The position numbers and the translations under genes were made by a program. The notes beneath the pieces were generated by a model. It searched no databases. It had not been told where the DNA came from and saw only the letters and a list, made by a program, of their open reading frames with translations. Positions 51,601-63,000 of a DNA stretch of 64,000 nt are shown in pieces; the stretch's first letter is position 1, and the number at the start of each line of letters is the position of its first letter. The stretch is from the NCBI GenBank assembly GCA_934045905.1, contig OW203763.1, positions 16,560,948 to 16,624,947 of the forward strand. The letters are read 5' to 3'. The DNA comes from Leuctra nigra (lineage: Eukaryota; Arthropoda; Insecta; Plecoptera; Leuctridae).

Positions 51601-54600
51601 AACCCCTGTCTTATGACATCTCATAACATAAACATGCTTTAATAATGTTTTCTCTTAATGTTTTCTCATCCCTGTAGTAAATTCCCAATAAATTCCCGGT
51701 TTGGGGAATATTCCCGAAAAAATAAATTCCCGGGAATATTACATCACTATATGTATGTGCATTTGTTTTCAGTCCGAGGCCAGTTACCACCGACGATGAT
51801 ATTCTGGTTCATCTACAATCGACCGTAACGGAGAAAGAATTCTTGCGGCAGATTTCATCGGCTCTCATCGTACTCTTCTTCCCTCACACTTACAGCACAA
51901 TTGAACCAGTGAAACATCTTCTACAAGAGATGCTGACTTGCAAGGGTAATCTATTCATGTCAATATATACTCAGAGACAGATGGTTTCATGTGTTGCACA
52001 CTGAACTATCTTTCTGGAGACCTGGGTTCGACCCCCGTTGTGGTCTTTCATTATAACTTCAGTCATCCCTGGCCATCTTAGTAATTCTGGGATGGGTACA
52101 AAGGCTTCATTGTGTACTGGCCCTAAAGCAAGCAGAAGGGTTATGGCACTTACACAACCTAAAGTAAGCCGCAGTCGATCTGTGGATTGGGATTTTCTTG
52201 AAAAACAGGTATTTTACGAACCCCTTAGCGAGCTCAACCCAAGAGAAGGTTCAGCATAACATTGGGGCATGGTGCGCACGCAGGTAAAGTAGGGGACGGG
52301 AAAGTAAAATGACCCTTTTCCAATCCATAGATCGACTGCGGCTTACTTTACTTGTGGGATTCTCACTTTCTTGCTCATGTGTACGATCCAATTCTCAATC
52401 ATAACGTACTTGCATAGGATCTTTTAATCATGTATCTTGTAAGAACCTTATTGTAGTGCGGCTTGGTAGTATTAGCACAGACTTGTTATAGCCTTCGGCT
52501 ATTAATTAGGTACTCACTTGTCATGCATACACTTTTCACTCGGTTTGTATTTTTGTACTACTTATTCTAATCCTGTTGTAATATTTTCAGTACTTTTCCC
52601 TGCTATTGAGACGTTGACTGATCCAGATTTTATTAACATGATGATCTTGGCATTCATTGAAGAGAATCAGCCACCAGCAGAACAGCACGGCAGCAAATCA
52701 TATGAGCGTCCTGATAACTTTGAAGATTTTTTCAAGTTGATTAGGAACTTGAACGACATTGATACATTGAAACGTATTAGGTAGGTATCTATTGGTTTTT
52801 TAACGAACGTTATTGAATTTAAAGGACAAAGTGTGTACAAGGGATCGGTGCAAGAACCTATACTCTATAGTATTAGTAGTAGTGGCACATTGCTAAGGTG
52901 TATACAATAGCAATTTAATGTAAATAATATTTCTGGCTTCATATTTATTATTTGGATTGTTTTCTGAGGCTAGTATTTTTACTTCATCCACATATTTTTC
53001 ATACCTACATGAAAAGTTTTTTAAGTCTTGATATTGTTTTTGTTGTTACTTTTTGCAACTTGTATGATCTTGTTTATAATCAATGAATATTTTTGAATCC
53101 CCAGGTACGATCTTGTCTGGGACATCATGACAGCTGCAAATGCTCAACATGTGGAGCGAAGTCCTGAAGACGCTAAGGAATTAAAGCAATTCATCAGCAA
53201 TCTAACGGAGGCTAAGAATCTGTGTGAGAAGAAACTCAACTCACTGGGTTGGATGGGATATCCGGTTGAAGTAGCAGTGGAAGCAAGTGCTTCTGTAGGC
53301 ATAGAAGCACAGGCAAGTTGGTGTCATGGATGAAATTAAATAATGATAAATTATTGTTTGTCGATGTGAAGATACAGTAAAGGCCTCAATTTACAAATTT
53401 ACAAAAAAAACATGATATGTAGAGGGAAAAATATCTTAATCAATCTTTATCAAGTGTAGGTAATACTTGATTGTTGGCATAAGATAATTAATTATAATTA
53501 TTTCATGTCTGCTTGTTTTTTTTAGCACATATCTGTGAAAAAAATCTTAAAGACTGACAAACTACGATTTTACCTGAGTCAATATTTGGTGGAGGTGGAG
53601 ATGCCGGCATATATTGGCTATTGGATGGCTGTGGAGCAACTGCGGCAAACTCCGAGAACCAACTGGCATTCATGTGGGGCAGAAATATTCTACACCTATA
53701 TTCGCTCACCTGTTACTCCCATCAAGGTTGCCAAGGTAGGAAGCTAAATAATAGTTCTAAAGTTCGTTCACTGTTAGAATATTTCTGACGTTTAGTCGAC
53801 CACGTCGTTCATTGGTCGTTCACATGAACACTGCCCTGTCAATGGCAAGACTTTCTTCTTTGTATTATTGAAATTGTATAAATTATGTGAAATACCTACA
53901 CCATTTTTAATAGTAGAAAATATTAGAAAAATTCAATAAAATTGATTTATTTTTATCTACAGTCGTCTTATATATATTTCTTGATTATTGATATTTACAT
54001 GTGTAGGTATATAATTGTTCGCTAGACTACAGTAGTACACGGCCGCCATTACGGATCATTATTCTTACAGTGAACGAACTTTAAGGGGTTGTTTTCCTAT
54101 CTCTGGTGATTCCAAGGCAATATTAGCTACTTAAGCATATTTCAAAGCTATTATACTGGATTTGTTAAGCTAACACTTAACAATTCACAATCAGAAACTG
54201 ACTAGCTAATACTTGATTGAAACACGGAAAGTTAACTATTGTACCTATTTGTTTTCTAGGCTAGCATAAAACAAATGGAAGAGTTCCTAATTGGTAACGG
54301 TGGTATTGACGTGTTCTACCAAGTGCAAGATGACGTGGTTCAAACTTTAACAAACACTGTTTATCCAACATTCTCTTTGACTGAGCTTTTTAAGCAAATG
54401 CTGGCAGCAGCACAATCTCCAGAGGAGGCTGAGGAGACAGGTAAATAAAACTTAGTTTTGAAAGCATATCATGATTGAATATTTTTATATCTCAATATCA
54501 CAGTTTGTAAAAATTTGTTTAAAAGCAAACTTGTCAAGTTCTGGCCCAAGTTCTGGTTCGGGGGGGGGGGGGGGGGGGGGGGGCTGCTCTGTATATCAAT

Positions 54601-57600
54601 ATATAAATGAACCTAGGTAGACTAGTTTCTAACTTCTTCAAATTTATAATTGTATGTGATGTGACGCATTGCATTATTCGATTGTCACTGGTTTAAGATC
54701 AATTTAAATTGCTGCTCCCATTGAGGATCATATTGACACGTACGTAAGCCTATTCTTTGCTTTGTCTTTTCAAACGCCACTGCTTTTAGGTGAGAATGAA
54801 GAAAATCCAGCTTCTACCTCTGCCAATGATGCTTCAACTAGCGTGGACCAATCCAACTATACTCGTCACAAGTTGTCACAACTAGAGAATCGTTTAAGCA
54901 ACAAGAGGCAGGCTTTGGAAGCATTGCGTAATTCATTGAAGCCCGAGTCAAGGGTATTGGCTCAGCTGGAAGGCGAGATGGAGTCACTGCAGGGAGAACT
55001 CAGGCAGATGGAAGCACATGTGATGAGAACAGAGGAGTGGGGGGAGCATCTCGGACAGTGGAGGGCGTATGTTCAACAAGCAGAGGTGACAGAGAGTTAG
55101 ATAAGATCAATTAAATAAGGGTTTATTTATAAAGTATTAAATATTTTCAATTCGAAACAATATGAAGGGATTCAATGACTCTTTACTCTGGATGTATACA
55201 AATAACAGTACCTATCGTGATCAAATAATTCCAATGAGATAAATGTATAATTTCTTTTCAGATGTCGGAAGACAAGGAGTGTCCCCAGTTTGTTCTGGTC
55301 GTACATCGTGGTGATCCACATGACAGAGATGCTGTATCTAAGGGATGGGTTGTTCTCCGGAAACTCCAGGATTTTCTGGAGCTCCATCGCAAACTGAGGT
55401 ATTACTGCTCACAGTGCTAATTTTATATAAGATTTTTCTGACTTTAGATTATTTGGTGACCACGATTTATGATGTTCTTGCTCCTGAGCTGTTTGTGGTC
55501 TGGATTATAAAGTGATTTGGTATCTGGATCATATGGATTCAACTTTTACATTGTATGTAGTAGTAACTTAGTAACTAATAGCAGCTTATTTTTTACTTTC
55601 AGTCAATTAAGTAAAGATGTTAAAGCCTTGGAGTTGCCTACGAAGTCACTGAAATATCGTCTGGGCAAGACCACAGCTAAAAACACTCTCGAGAAAGCCA
55701 AAGGGCAGATCCAGAAATATCTCCAGTTCATCTTAGAGGATGAACGACTGTACCAAAGCGAAGCTCTCTATACATTCCTTAGTCCCAGCTCTAATCATCT
55801 CAAATTCATGGATCTGTCGAAGAAGAATAAATTCTCCATTGCTACTTTGTTTAAAAAGTAAGTTTTTCAAAATATATTGAAGGGCCTGTTTCCGTAACCT
55901 GTAATCGATTGAAAGACATTTTTCTAATGCCTCTTCCCAATTTTATTGGTGAACCTATGATTTTTTTAATTGATTGATTGAACAACAATGATACATTGAA
56001 ATTTGAAATCTATTGTACCTATAAATGAGATTTTAATTGGAAGTGAATTAAGTACTATGATGTGAAATATATTATTTCCCTTGAACCTTTATTCTGATTC
56101 TTAAATGTCTATAATTATTTATTTCATTCTTACAGCAATGTGTGGGAACAAAGCAGTCTTGCTGTTGCGTTCGGGCAAACCCTGAAGGAACCTATGGATG
56201 ACGATATCTCATTGCTAGTCGACGATGCAGAGGATCCAAAGAACACAGCTGATATTAAAGATCCAATTGCTGAACCACTTTACTTACTTTTAAATGAACT
56301 TTGCGATCTGAATTCTAAATTTAATTGGATAAGGCGTACACTGATCACTACTATACAACTCACTTATAATCGCAGTATTAACAGGTGAGAATTGAAGACT
56401 GTTCTGAATTGAATTGAATTGAAGCCAGAATGGCTCCATTGGGTAATTAGTAATAATAACTAATTCACTAACAATATAAATAAATGTCAAACTTAGGCTC
56501 AGATTAAGAACAAATGCAACAAGACTAAACAATTCCATAGCGGTACTAGTATTGATCAATTTCACCTATACCTTCATTCAACTACATATTCAATATTATT
56601 GATACAAACAAACTGATTATTTATTATCGATTATTAACTTAAATTGATAATATAGATAACAACAATTAAGTCGTATCCATCCAGCAGCTTGATTCTGTGT
56701 AACTTTCATTTTGAGATGTATGCCTAATATTTTGTATTAAACCAATCTGCCTATGATCTGCCTGTCCCTGTACTTCACCATTGGCTAGATATGAAATGTT
56801 TCGGGCATAGGTACATCTCAAAATGAGAGTTACAATATCGAGCTACTGGCTGGATATCAGAGTATTTTTTTATCAACAACAAAAATAAAACAATAATGAA
56901 TTGTCATTATCGATAATAAGTTTTGAAAAATGGTACCTATTGAAAAATATTTTCTAGTGTTTTATAATATTTACAGTATGCTGTGTATTATTTTCAGGGC
57001 AATAAGAGTGATAATCCGAGAGTGGTTTTCTGAGCAGAACATATTCTCATGTATCCAGCACTTCATCAAGTCATGGTGGCCGAATGATCGTCTCAACACC
57101 TCTACGTCCATTCGTAGTGAAGATGAAAAACTGCAGACAAGGTACTATATACTACTCAACCTTCATAATAAAATTACACTTAGTTACTTGTAAAGGAAGT
57201 AAAAAAATTAACACATTATTTTTATTCCTTTGGGGCCTGTTCAAAAGTTACGGGTTGTTAAATACCTATGATTCTTTTCATGTGTCCAAACCAATGCAAT
57301 CTCTCTCTACCCATCTTGAACCCCAAACTTTCCACTCCCAGCTCCTTCCTAATACAACAGCTTCTCAACCTGTCCATCTTTGTCACTCCCTTCACACTTC
57401 GTAGGAATTTCATCTCCGGCTGCGTTCCTTATTTCCAATCCCCCATGTAACCGCTTCGTATGTTAGTATTGGTAAGAAATACATTTTATACATGAGCAGT
57501 TTACACTGAAGAGGGAAATCTTTGTTCCACAGCAGCTTGCGAATAGCTTGGTAGAAGGACTCGGCTTTTTGAATTCTCGCCTTCACCTCTGCGTCCACCT

Positions 57601-60022
57601 TCGCCTCCTTAGTTAGTATACTTCCCAAGTATTTGAATGCATCCACCTCTCTCAGCTCCTTCCCACGTAACCGAAGTCTTATCCTGTTTCTCAGTGTTTT
57701 CCTTCTCTCCATTTTCAATATTTCGCTCTTCTCTGGGCTTATCTTCAGTTCCAATTCCTCCGTTACTTCACTCCAACGATTTATCTTCTCTTGTAGTTCT
57801 TCTACACTTTCACCCCAAATGAGCACATCGTCAGCATAGACTAAAGTTCTCGAATCTCTGCCCTTTTTTTCTTCAACCATTTTCAACAGATCACTATTAC
57901 AAAGAGAGATGGGGACAAAACGCTACCTTGACGTAGACTTTAATATAGGAACCTCTAATCATCTTTATCGAAAATGCCGCCCCTATCTACAATTTCAATG
58001 TATTATTATTTTAAGTATGTAAACCTATATTATTTAATTATAAATATGTGAAATAGTATAGTCATGTACAGTCAGGGAAACTAGATGATTCATACTCGGC
58101 CTCTCTCTGACCCATAACATAAACATGTTTTTATATGGAGCAGAGAGAGATAGAGTATGAACCATCTAGTTTCCTTGACTATACACCTAGTCTGATAGTT
58201 AGAGTATTCATAATGTATGGAAATTGGCATTATGTTTGGTAATTTGGATATTTTTAAATTTGAATATTTATTTCCAATTAACAAAATGCCGCCCCCCAAA
58301 AAAGGCGGCTACGCCACCTTTTTTGGGGTGGGCCCGTGACCACCCGGCCCACCCGGGCGGGACGCCCCTGCCGTCCCCTCCTAAAGCCATATAATTCTTC
58401 TCTTAACCCTTCCTCCACAAAACCTTTCAAACGGGTCTCGACAATCTTCTCGTATAACTTTGCACACTGACACAACAGAGTCACTCCCCTGTAGTTACTA
58501 CAAGCCTTACGGTCCCCCTTTTTGAACAATGGCATTATTATACCCTTTCTCCAGTCGTCGGGAATCTTCCTTTCCTTCCATACTGCTAGTATAATACGGT
58601 GCAGCCTTTTTTCCTGTTTCCCCTGCCGCTTTTACCATTTCCATCGTCACCTTGTCTGTGCCTGGAGCTCGCCCATTCTTCATCTCTCCCAGTGCTTTCC
58701 AATCTTCCATTTCGCTTACATCTGCTTCCTCTCTCGCCTCTCCTGTGCCTCCTTCTCCTTCTGCTCTTCTCTCTTGTTCTTTCCCTTGTTCTGTGGCACC
58801 TGATCCGCCATGTTGATTATTGAAAAAAACGATATGATTAAATATTGAAATAAATTAGTAAGTGTTTTGTGAATAGATGTTGGACCTTTAAATCAAACTG
58901 GATGAACCTAGAACTTTTAAGTACCTACTTAATAGATGCTGATTAAATGTTGTTTAGGCTAAATAGCATAGTTCTAGTAATATTGTCAGAAATAAGAGGA
59001 CTTTACTTTCTATGGAATCTCTATCAAGGCATACTTGATGTAGTATATGATTAGTGAATACTGAATACCTAGATTAACAATCGCATGTATTTTTCTGTCA
59101 TCAGTAACTTTGCATTCACCTTTGAATCCATTCAGAAGAGTGGTTTGTCATAGGTAGTGGCTATAATTGCATAATACCATGTGCAAAATGTATAACAAAC
59201 TTTTAGTAGTCAGTGGATTGGATAGGTGGATTCATAGAAGAAAAAAAACAGGAAATGGTGTTTAACAGCTTCTCATGGACGTGTTTTCTTCCAGGTCTGA
59301 GGCCCGTAAGAGAATTCTCGATAACATTCCCCTACTTCTGAGCAACTTGGTGGGGCAACAAAGTGCTCGGTTGGCTGCTATTAAGGTGTTTGATGCCCTG
59401 CAAGATCCTCTGCTGAACAAACACATCTTTTATGTAAGTACAGTACATAACACATTTCTCGTAATGCTTTTTCACTGGAATACCTACCTTTATTTTGGTT
59501 GTTTCCCATAAAAGCAAATTAAATTATTTCTGAGCCTAGAAACATCATTTTACGCCCAGGTATTTGTAAAATGATTTCTTGAATGCAAGAATTCTTGCAA
59601 GATTGAATTGTCGGTGTCAATCTACATTACTACGCTACTGTTGTAGATTCTCAATTACCAAGAAACTTGCCTGTTTTGCCAGTGCGTAATAATTAACACA
59701 GAATTAGTAATTAGAAATTGACTTTGGTCACATGTGCATCAACACCAAGTGTTTGCCTTAGAGATGTCATCATGGGTATTTGCATGTTATCACTTAGAAT
59801 TTAATTTTTCCTTAATATTAATGTGTAAATGTCTTCATAATTAACTGTAATGAATTGGTTATAATCAGTCGTGTATTGAAAACTTTATTTTTAGCCAACG
59901 TTTCGAGATCTGTGGCAATCTCTTGTTCAGGGCAAAAAGTACCCTTTTTCATATACCCCTTTTCATTCCAGCAAATACTCGAACTGGTACTGTTTGAGAT
60001 TTTCCCAGAATTGAAGAATTAG
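48655..60022 (+). CDS. Snx25: Sorting nexin 25 / snazarus-like protein (15 coding exons, about 923 aa)
   Basis: Exons: 48655-48897, 49536-49702, 49785-49913, 51773-51945, 52591-52780, 53105-53312, 53526-53735, 54260-54440, 54790-55085, 55262-55398, 55603-55857, 56136-56384, 56998-57141, 59295-59433 and 59972-60022. They sum to 2772 bp; every junction keeps frame. Exon 1's end is the weakest call (donor TTG|GTTCGT). Intron 6 has a GC donor (CAG|GCAAGT). Domains: two membrane segments (about 8-48); PXA (about 90-265, with LTLRDFVGVW and the FFPHTYSTIEPVKHLL stretch); RGS-like (about 375-490, LRFYLSQYLVEVEMPAYIGY); acidic linker and coiled coil (about 505-590); PX (about 600-730, WVVLRKLQDFLELHRKL); nexin C-terminal domain (about 775-915, WFSEQNIFSCIQHF). 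The PX basic motif reads RKL where many PX domains have RRY, so phosphoinositide binding may be altered. The family (SNX13/14/19/25; fly Snz) tethers the ER to other membranes and handles endosomal and lipid traffic. AATAAA at 60627 or 61464 could end the mRNA. Confidence 0.9.
50105..50397. mobile_element. Inverted-repeat element in SNX25 intron 3 (TAGTGTTGGGA ends)
   Basis: Left end TAGTGTTGGGACTT and right end AAAAATCCCAACACTA are inverted. Just inside each end are repeats of GAAAATTTTCATG. No clear target duplication flanks it (TTTATTGA against ACCATGGA), so it may be truncated or inserted next to another element. Frames inside are not genes. Confidence 0.65.
50398..50735 (+). mobile_element. 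GC-rich block, probable retrotransposon 3' fragment
   Basis: About 300 bp of high G/C sequence stand out sharply in an AT-rich intron. Six overlapping frames are open on both strands, but none has a recognisable domain. The block ends CACTGCACTAAGGTAATAAA in an A-rich tail, like a LINE or SINE end. Class not established. Confidence 0.4.
51100..51749. mobile_element. hAT-like element (outer of a nested pair)
   Basis: Ends TAGTGATG (51100-51107) and CATCACTA (51742-51749), flanked by a perfect 8-bp duplication TATGTATG (51092-51099 and 51750-51757). Subterminal GGGAATATTCCC palindromes occur several times at both ends. A second element (51268-51608) is inserted inside. The outer element stops 23 bp before the acceptor boundary of SNX25 exon 4. 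Confidence 0.85.
51268..51608. mobile_element. hAT-like element (inner of a nested pair)
   Basis: Left end CAGGGGTCGGTAACCT and right end AGGTTGCCAACCCCTG are inverted with two mismatches. It is flanked by a perfect 8-bp duplication TCTTATGA (51260-51267 and 51609-51616). It carries CGCAGGGCG motifs (about 51414 and 51493) like those in the element at 6-728, suggesting related families. 341 bp, no transposase. Confidence 0.88.
52000..52100 (+). mobile_element. tRNA-like SINE head
   Basis: The box-B-like GGTTCGACCCC (52025-52035) lies about 50 bp after GTTTCATGTGTTGCACACTG, an arrangement like a tRNA-derived SINE. The body does not clearly match copies A-C. In SNX25 intron 4. Confidence 0.35.
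52160..52350. mobile_element. MITE with about 31-bp inverted repeats
   Basis: AAAGTAAGCCGCAGTCGATC then TGTGGATTGG at 52161-52190 pair with the inverted copy at 52320-52350, with only one or two mismatches. The internal 128 bp has no coding capacity. In SNX25 intron 4. Confidence 0.85.
54560..54583. repeat. Poly-G run (24 bp)
   Basis: A G homopolymer in SNX25 intron 8. Its true length is uncertain, but it does not touch an exon. Confidence 0.9.
56675..56860. mobile_element. Degenerate MITE with about 50-bp inverted arms
   Basis: CATTTTGAGATGTA near 56708 is repeated inverted near 56811 (TACATCTCAAAATGAGAGTTAC). The outer parts, ATCCATCCAGCAGCTTGAT against ATCCAGCCAGTAGCTCGAT, also match. 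In SNX25 intron 12. Confidence 0.7.
58068..58183. mobile_element. MITE inside the LINE gap
   Basis: GGGAAACTAGATGATTCATA then CTC (58076-58098) pairs with an inverted copy (GAGTATGAACCATCTAGTTT then CC) at about 58153-58175. Inner CTCTCTCTG / CAGAGAGAG arms also pair. It fills part of the interruption in the reverse transcriptase. Confidence 0.75.
58290..58372. repeat. GC-rich hairpin next to the LINE break
   Basis: CCCCAAAAAAGGCGG and CCACCTTTTTTGGGG form a stem around CTACG. CCACCCGGCCCACCCGGG follows. The base composition is unlike the sequence on either side. Probably part of the inserted material. Confidence 0.5.
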
Positions 60023-63000
60023 GCAGAGCATCACCTCAAAGAAAGGAACGAATTTAACTACAAGGTAACATGAAAACTATTTAATCGCTTAATGTAAAAT
60101 GTATGTTATTTAAATTTTCTGTGTCTTAAAAGATTCTATTGTGCTATTTTTGTTAGCTATATGTACATGTTACCTACCTGATATCAATATGATAATTGAT
60201 ATGAATATAACTGAATGGTGCTTTACGTAATAAGTGATATTTGATTCATTCGTAATTGGTGTGCGATTCCTTCCTTCCATGGTGCAGTCCTGTAATTGTT
60301 GAAGTGCTTGCTTCGCTGTTTAGTAGGTATAATATGATGCCTTCTGCAAAGCTATGGCCAAACACGAATAATCGACCATTTATAAGACGTTACTATGAAG
60401 ATATATTTTATATATTTTACACAATTCTGAGTTTTCTAGCTTAGAGATTGCATGTGGGATTCTAAGGATAGACCTTTTTAAATGTATCCACATTTTTCAT
60501 AAACATTCTTTTCCAACTTCTTTACAACCCATATTGTAAGTCTACAAGGCCATGGTGTGCAATAACCACCTAACATATAATTTTGCATTGCCAGTTTTGT
60601 TTGGTTGATTTCTTCGTTTACAAAACAATAAACATTGATATACCTAGTATTGATGTGGAGAGAATGTATTACTATTACTATGTAAGAGTGAGGTGGAAGT
60701 GAGGTCCAATGAGGTGGAAGAGGATTTTAAGATATGGACCGACAAGGAAATTGTTTGACCATAGAATTTTTATGAGATTATTTTTAATGAACATTTAAAA
60801 TACATTTTTGATTTTATACTTCTCTCAATTACGAAAATCTCTGGATAAGGTGCTTGTAAATGTTAATGTACTTGAGGGGTTCGGGGTATTTTTGGCATAT
60901 TATTTTCATTAGGTACGTCATAACTAGGAATACAAATGAATTAATATTACATATATTGTGATAAATCTGACAATTCATTGCTTTTATAACATGTATAATA
61001 CGTGAAATATATCGATCGCATGATTTAAATTATTTGCACCATATAATATTATTATATGTAATATGCATATTAATAGGAAGTAATGTCATAATTATCCATA
61101 CATTTGCAAAACTGAGCATATGGGAATTTGATCTTTTGGCCATTGTTGTAGTTGCTACATTTAGATGTTTATGAATTGATAGAAATTGCTTGAAATACGC
61201 GGAAGAAAGATTTACCAGAATCACCTAACTGATCTAAGGAACAATATTATAATTGGAAGCTTGACAAACGTAATAAATTGTCTAGATAGAGTCAAATATG
61301 TAAGATTTTCAGTCGCATAACCAACTATATTTTACAGTGGATTCTTAAATTATTACCAGCATATTGGTGCTATCTTACAACGTTGATGCTTACACATTGA
61401 CATCTGTATCTTAGATCATTATATTCACAGCAATGCGCCTCTTTGATGGCCCAAATAGTCGATGAATAAATATATGTTTATAAAACATTGCGATTGCTTT
61501 ATTAACTAAATTAATTTACGGAGACGTTGACTACTGTAGGTACTAAAATACTATTTTCAGGAAAGTTGTTAGACTGGTATCTTTCCAAAGATTTTCAATT
61601 ACAATTTCTATCTAGCGATTTGCAGTAGGGTAACTGCAACTTGTTTGGGTAAAAGTGTAACCAGTATGTGGCATGAAATAGAATTGATTTTAGAAAAATC
61701 AAGTTATTTTCGAACTTTGTTATAACTATTCTTTGTCTTGCCGAGAAACACTGAACTATCTCATACAAATTGCTGGTTACCTCTTAGTTTTCCTCAAAAG
61801 TTAGTTATTCTGCAAGTTTTACACATAATAACACCGTTTAATACTATTTTATCGTCTCTTGGTTTTCCCTTTTCTCTGCTATTTTTTATATTTCTAGGTA
61901 CTTAGCATCATAAATTGCAGGGTATTAAAAAAATTCTTTACCAAAATACTTGCATCCTCGTTTATATCTTTTATTAAACTCTTGAATTCATAATCATTTC
62001 AGTCTCATAGCATGCACTCATTCCATTTGGCACCTCATAATCAGCAAGACCATTTTCATTTCTGTAGCGAACCCCAGTCTTGCCTGCGTGCTTGCTTCCT
62101 AGACTAATTCTCACCTCATACCTTTTAAAAGCTCACAATTAAGAGAAGAGATTTCCCATAAGAGCATTATAATTTGTTCAGCAGATAATTGCACACAAAT
62201 TGGGGGACAAAGGTACACTATTTGGAAATATTAATAGAACAATTAGTTTGGCATGATATTATGTAGCGTACAGAAAATACATTCAATATAACGGTGAGCT
62301 TTTGTGACAACAGAAACGTAACATTCAAGTAGTATAGTATTAGTGATGATATTAATAATGATATTGATAATCAATTATTTGCAACAAAACTTAAAGACCC
62401 GAGATCATATTTTTTTAAGTGCATTTAATACTGTTATTTTTTCAGTTGGTACTTTAGTCAATATACTATGTTTTGAGTTGACCATTAGACTTTCAAACTG
62501 TTTGTTTTGCTTACGAAATTCGTTTTATAGCTCATAGAAATTTCCCTCACTTTTTTGGGGAATGATGATATAAAATATCGCCAAATTTGACTTTACAATT
62601 TATGCTTTTTATGATCTATTTTTTCTTTTATTATAAGTGTCAGTGAAATAAGCGATTAAATTATAAAGCTAGCAGTATACACACTGACAGCATCACTTAA
62701 AACTTGTAGTAGGTACCGTTAATATCACATAATATAATGTTTTAGCATTAATATTCTTTTAAGCTTTAATTATAATTATTTTGCATCGAAATTAATTTAA
62801 TTTCACGGTATTTGTGAGCGTGGGATATGTGATGAAACATTATTTTGATTAACTTTGGAATAAAACATTACCTCTATTAATATATAAACAGGAACACTGA
62901 ATTTGCAAAATTCCACAATTTAGTAAACTTGTTACTATTCAAGATACCTACTATAAAATATGAACATAAATAAATACTGACGTATTTACAATAATTGAGG

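Larger units (their letters stand above)
57245..58820 (-). pseudogene. Broken non-LTR retrotransposon (reverse transcriptase remnant)
   Basis: Read on the minus strand, the pieces in order are: an ATG (58811) and charged leader, then DWKALGEMKNGRAPGTDKVT (about 58660-58705); after a frame change KIPDDWRKGI, then MPLFKKGDRKACSNYRGVTL and LYGFRRG (to about 58370); a 425-bp gap filled by unrelated sequence; then LRQGSVLSPSLF (about 57915-57950), another frame break, VYADDVLIWGE (catalytic YADD, about 57820-57850) and FKYLGSILT; another break; then EMKFLRSVKGVTKMDRLRSC ending HWFGHMKRI (about 57260). The middle of the palm domain is missing. There are at least three frame breaks, so it cannot be active. 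It lies antisense in SNX25 intron 13. Clade (RTE-like or Jockey-like) not decided. Confidence 0.85.

Noticed and set aside
57084..58823. Several plus-strand frames in SNX25 intron 13 (leucine/serine-rich)
   Set aside because: They are antisense shadows of the minus-strand reverse-transcriptase remnant.
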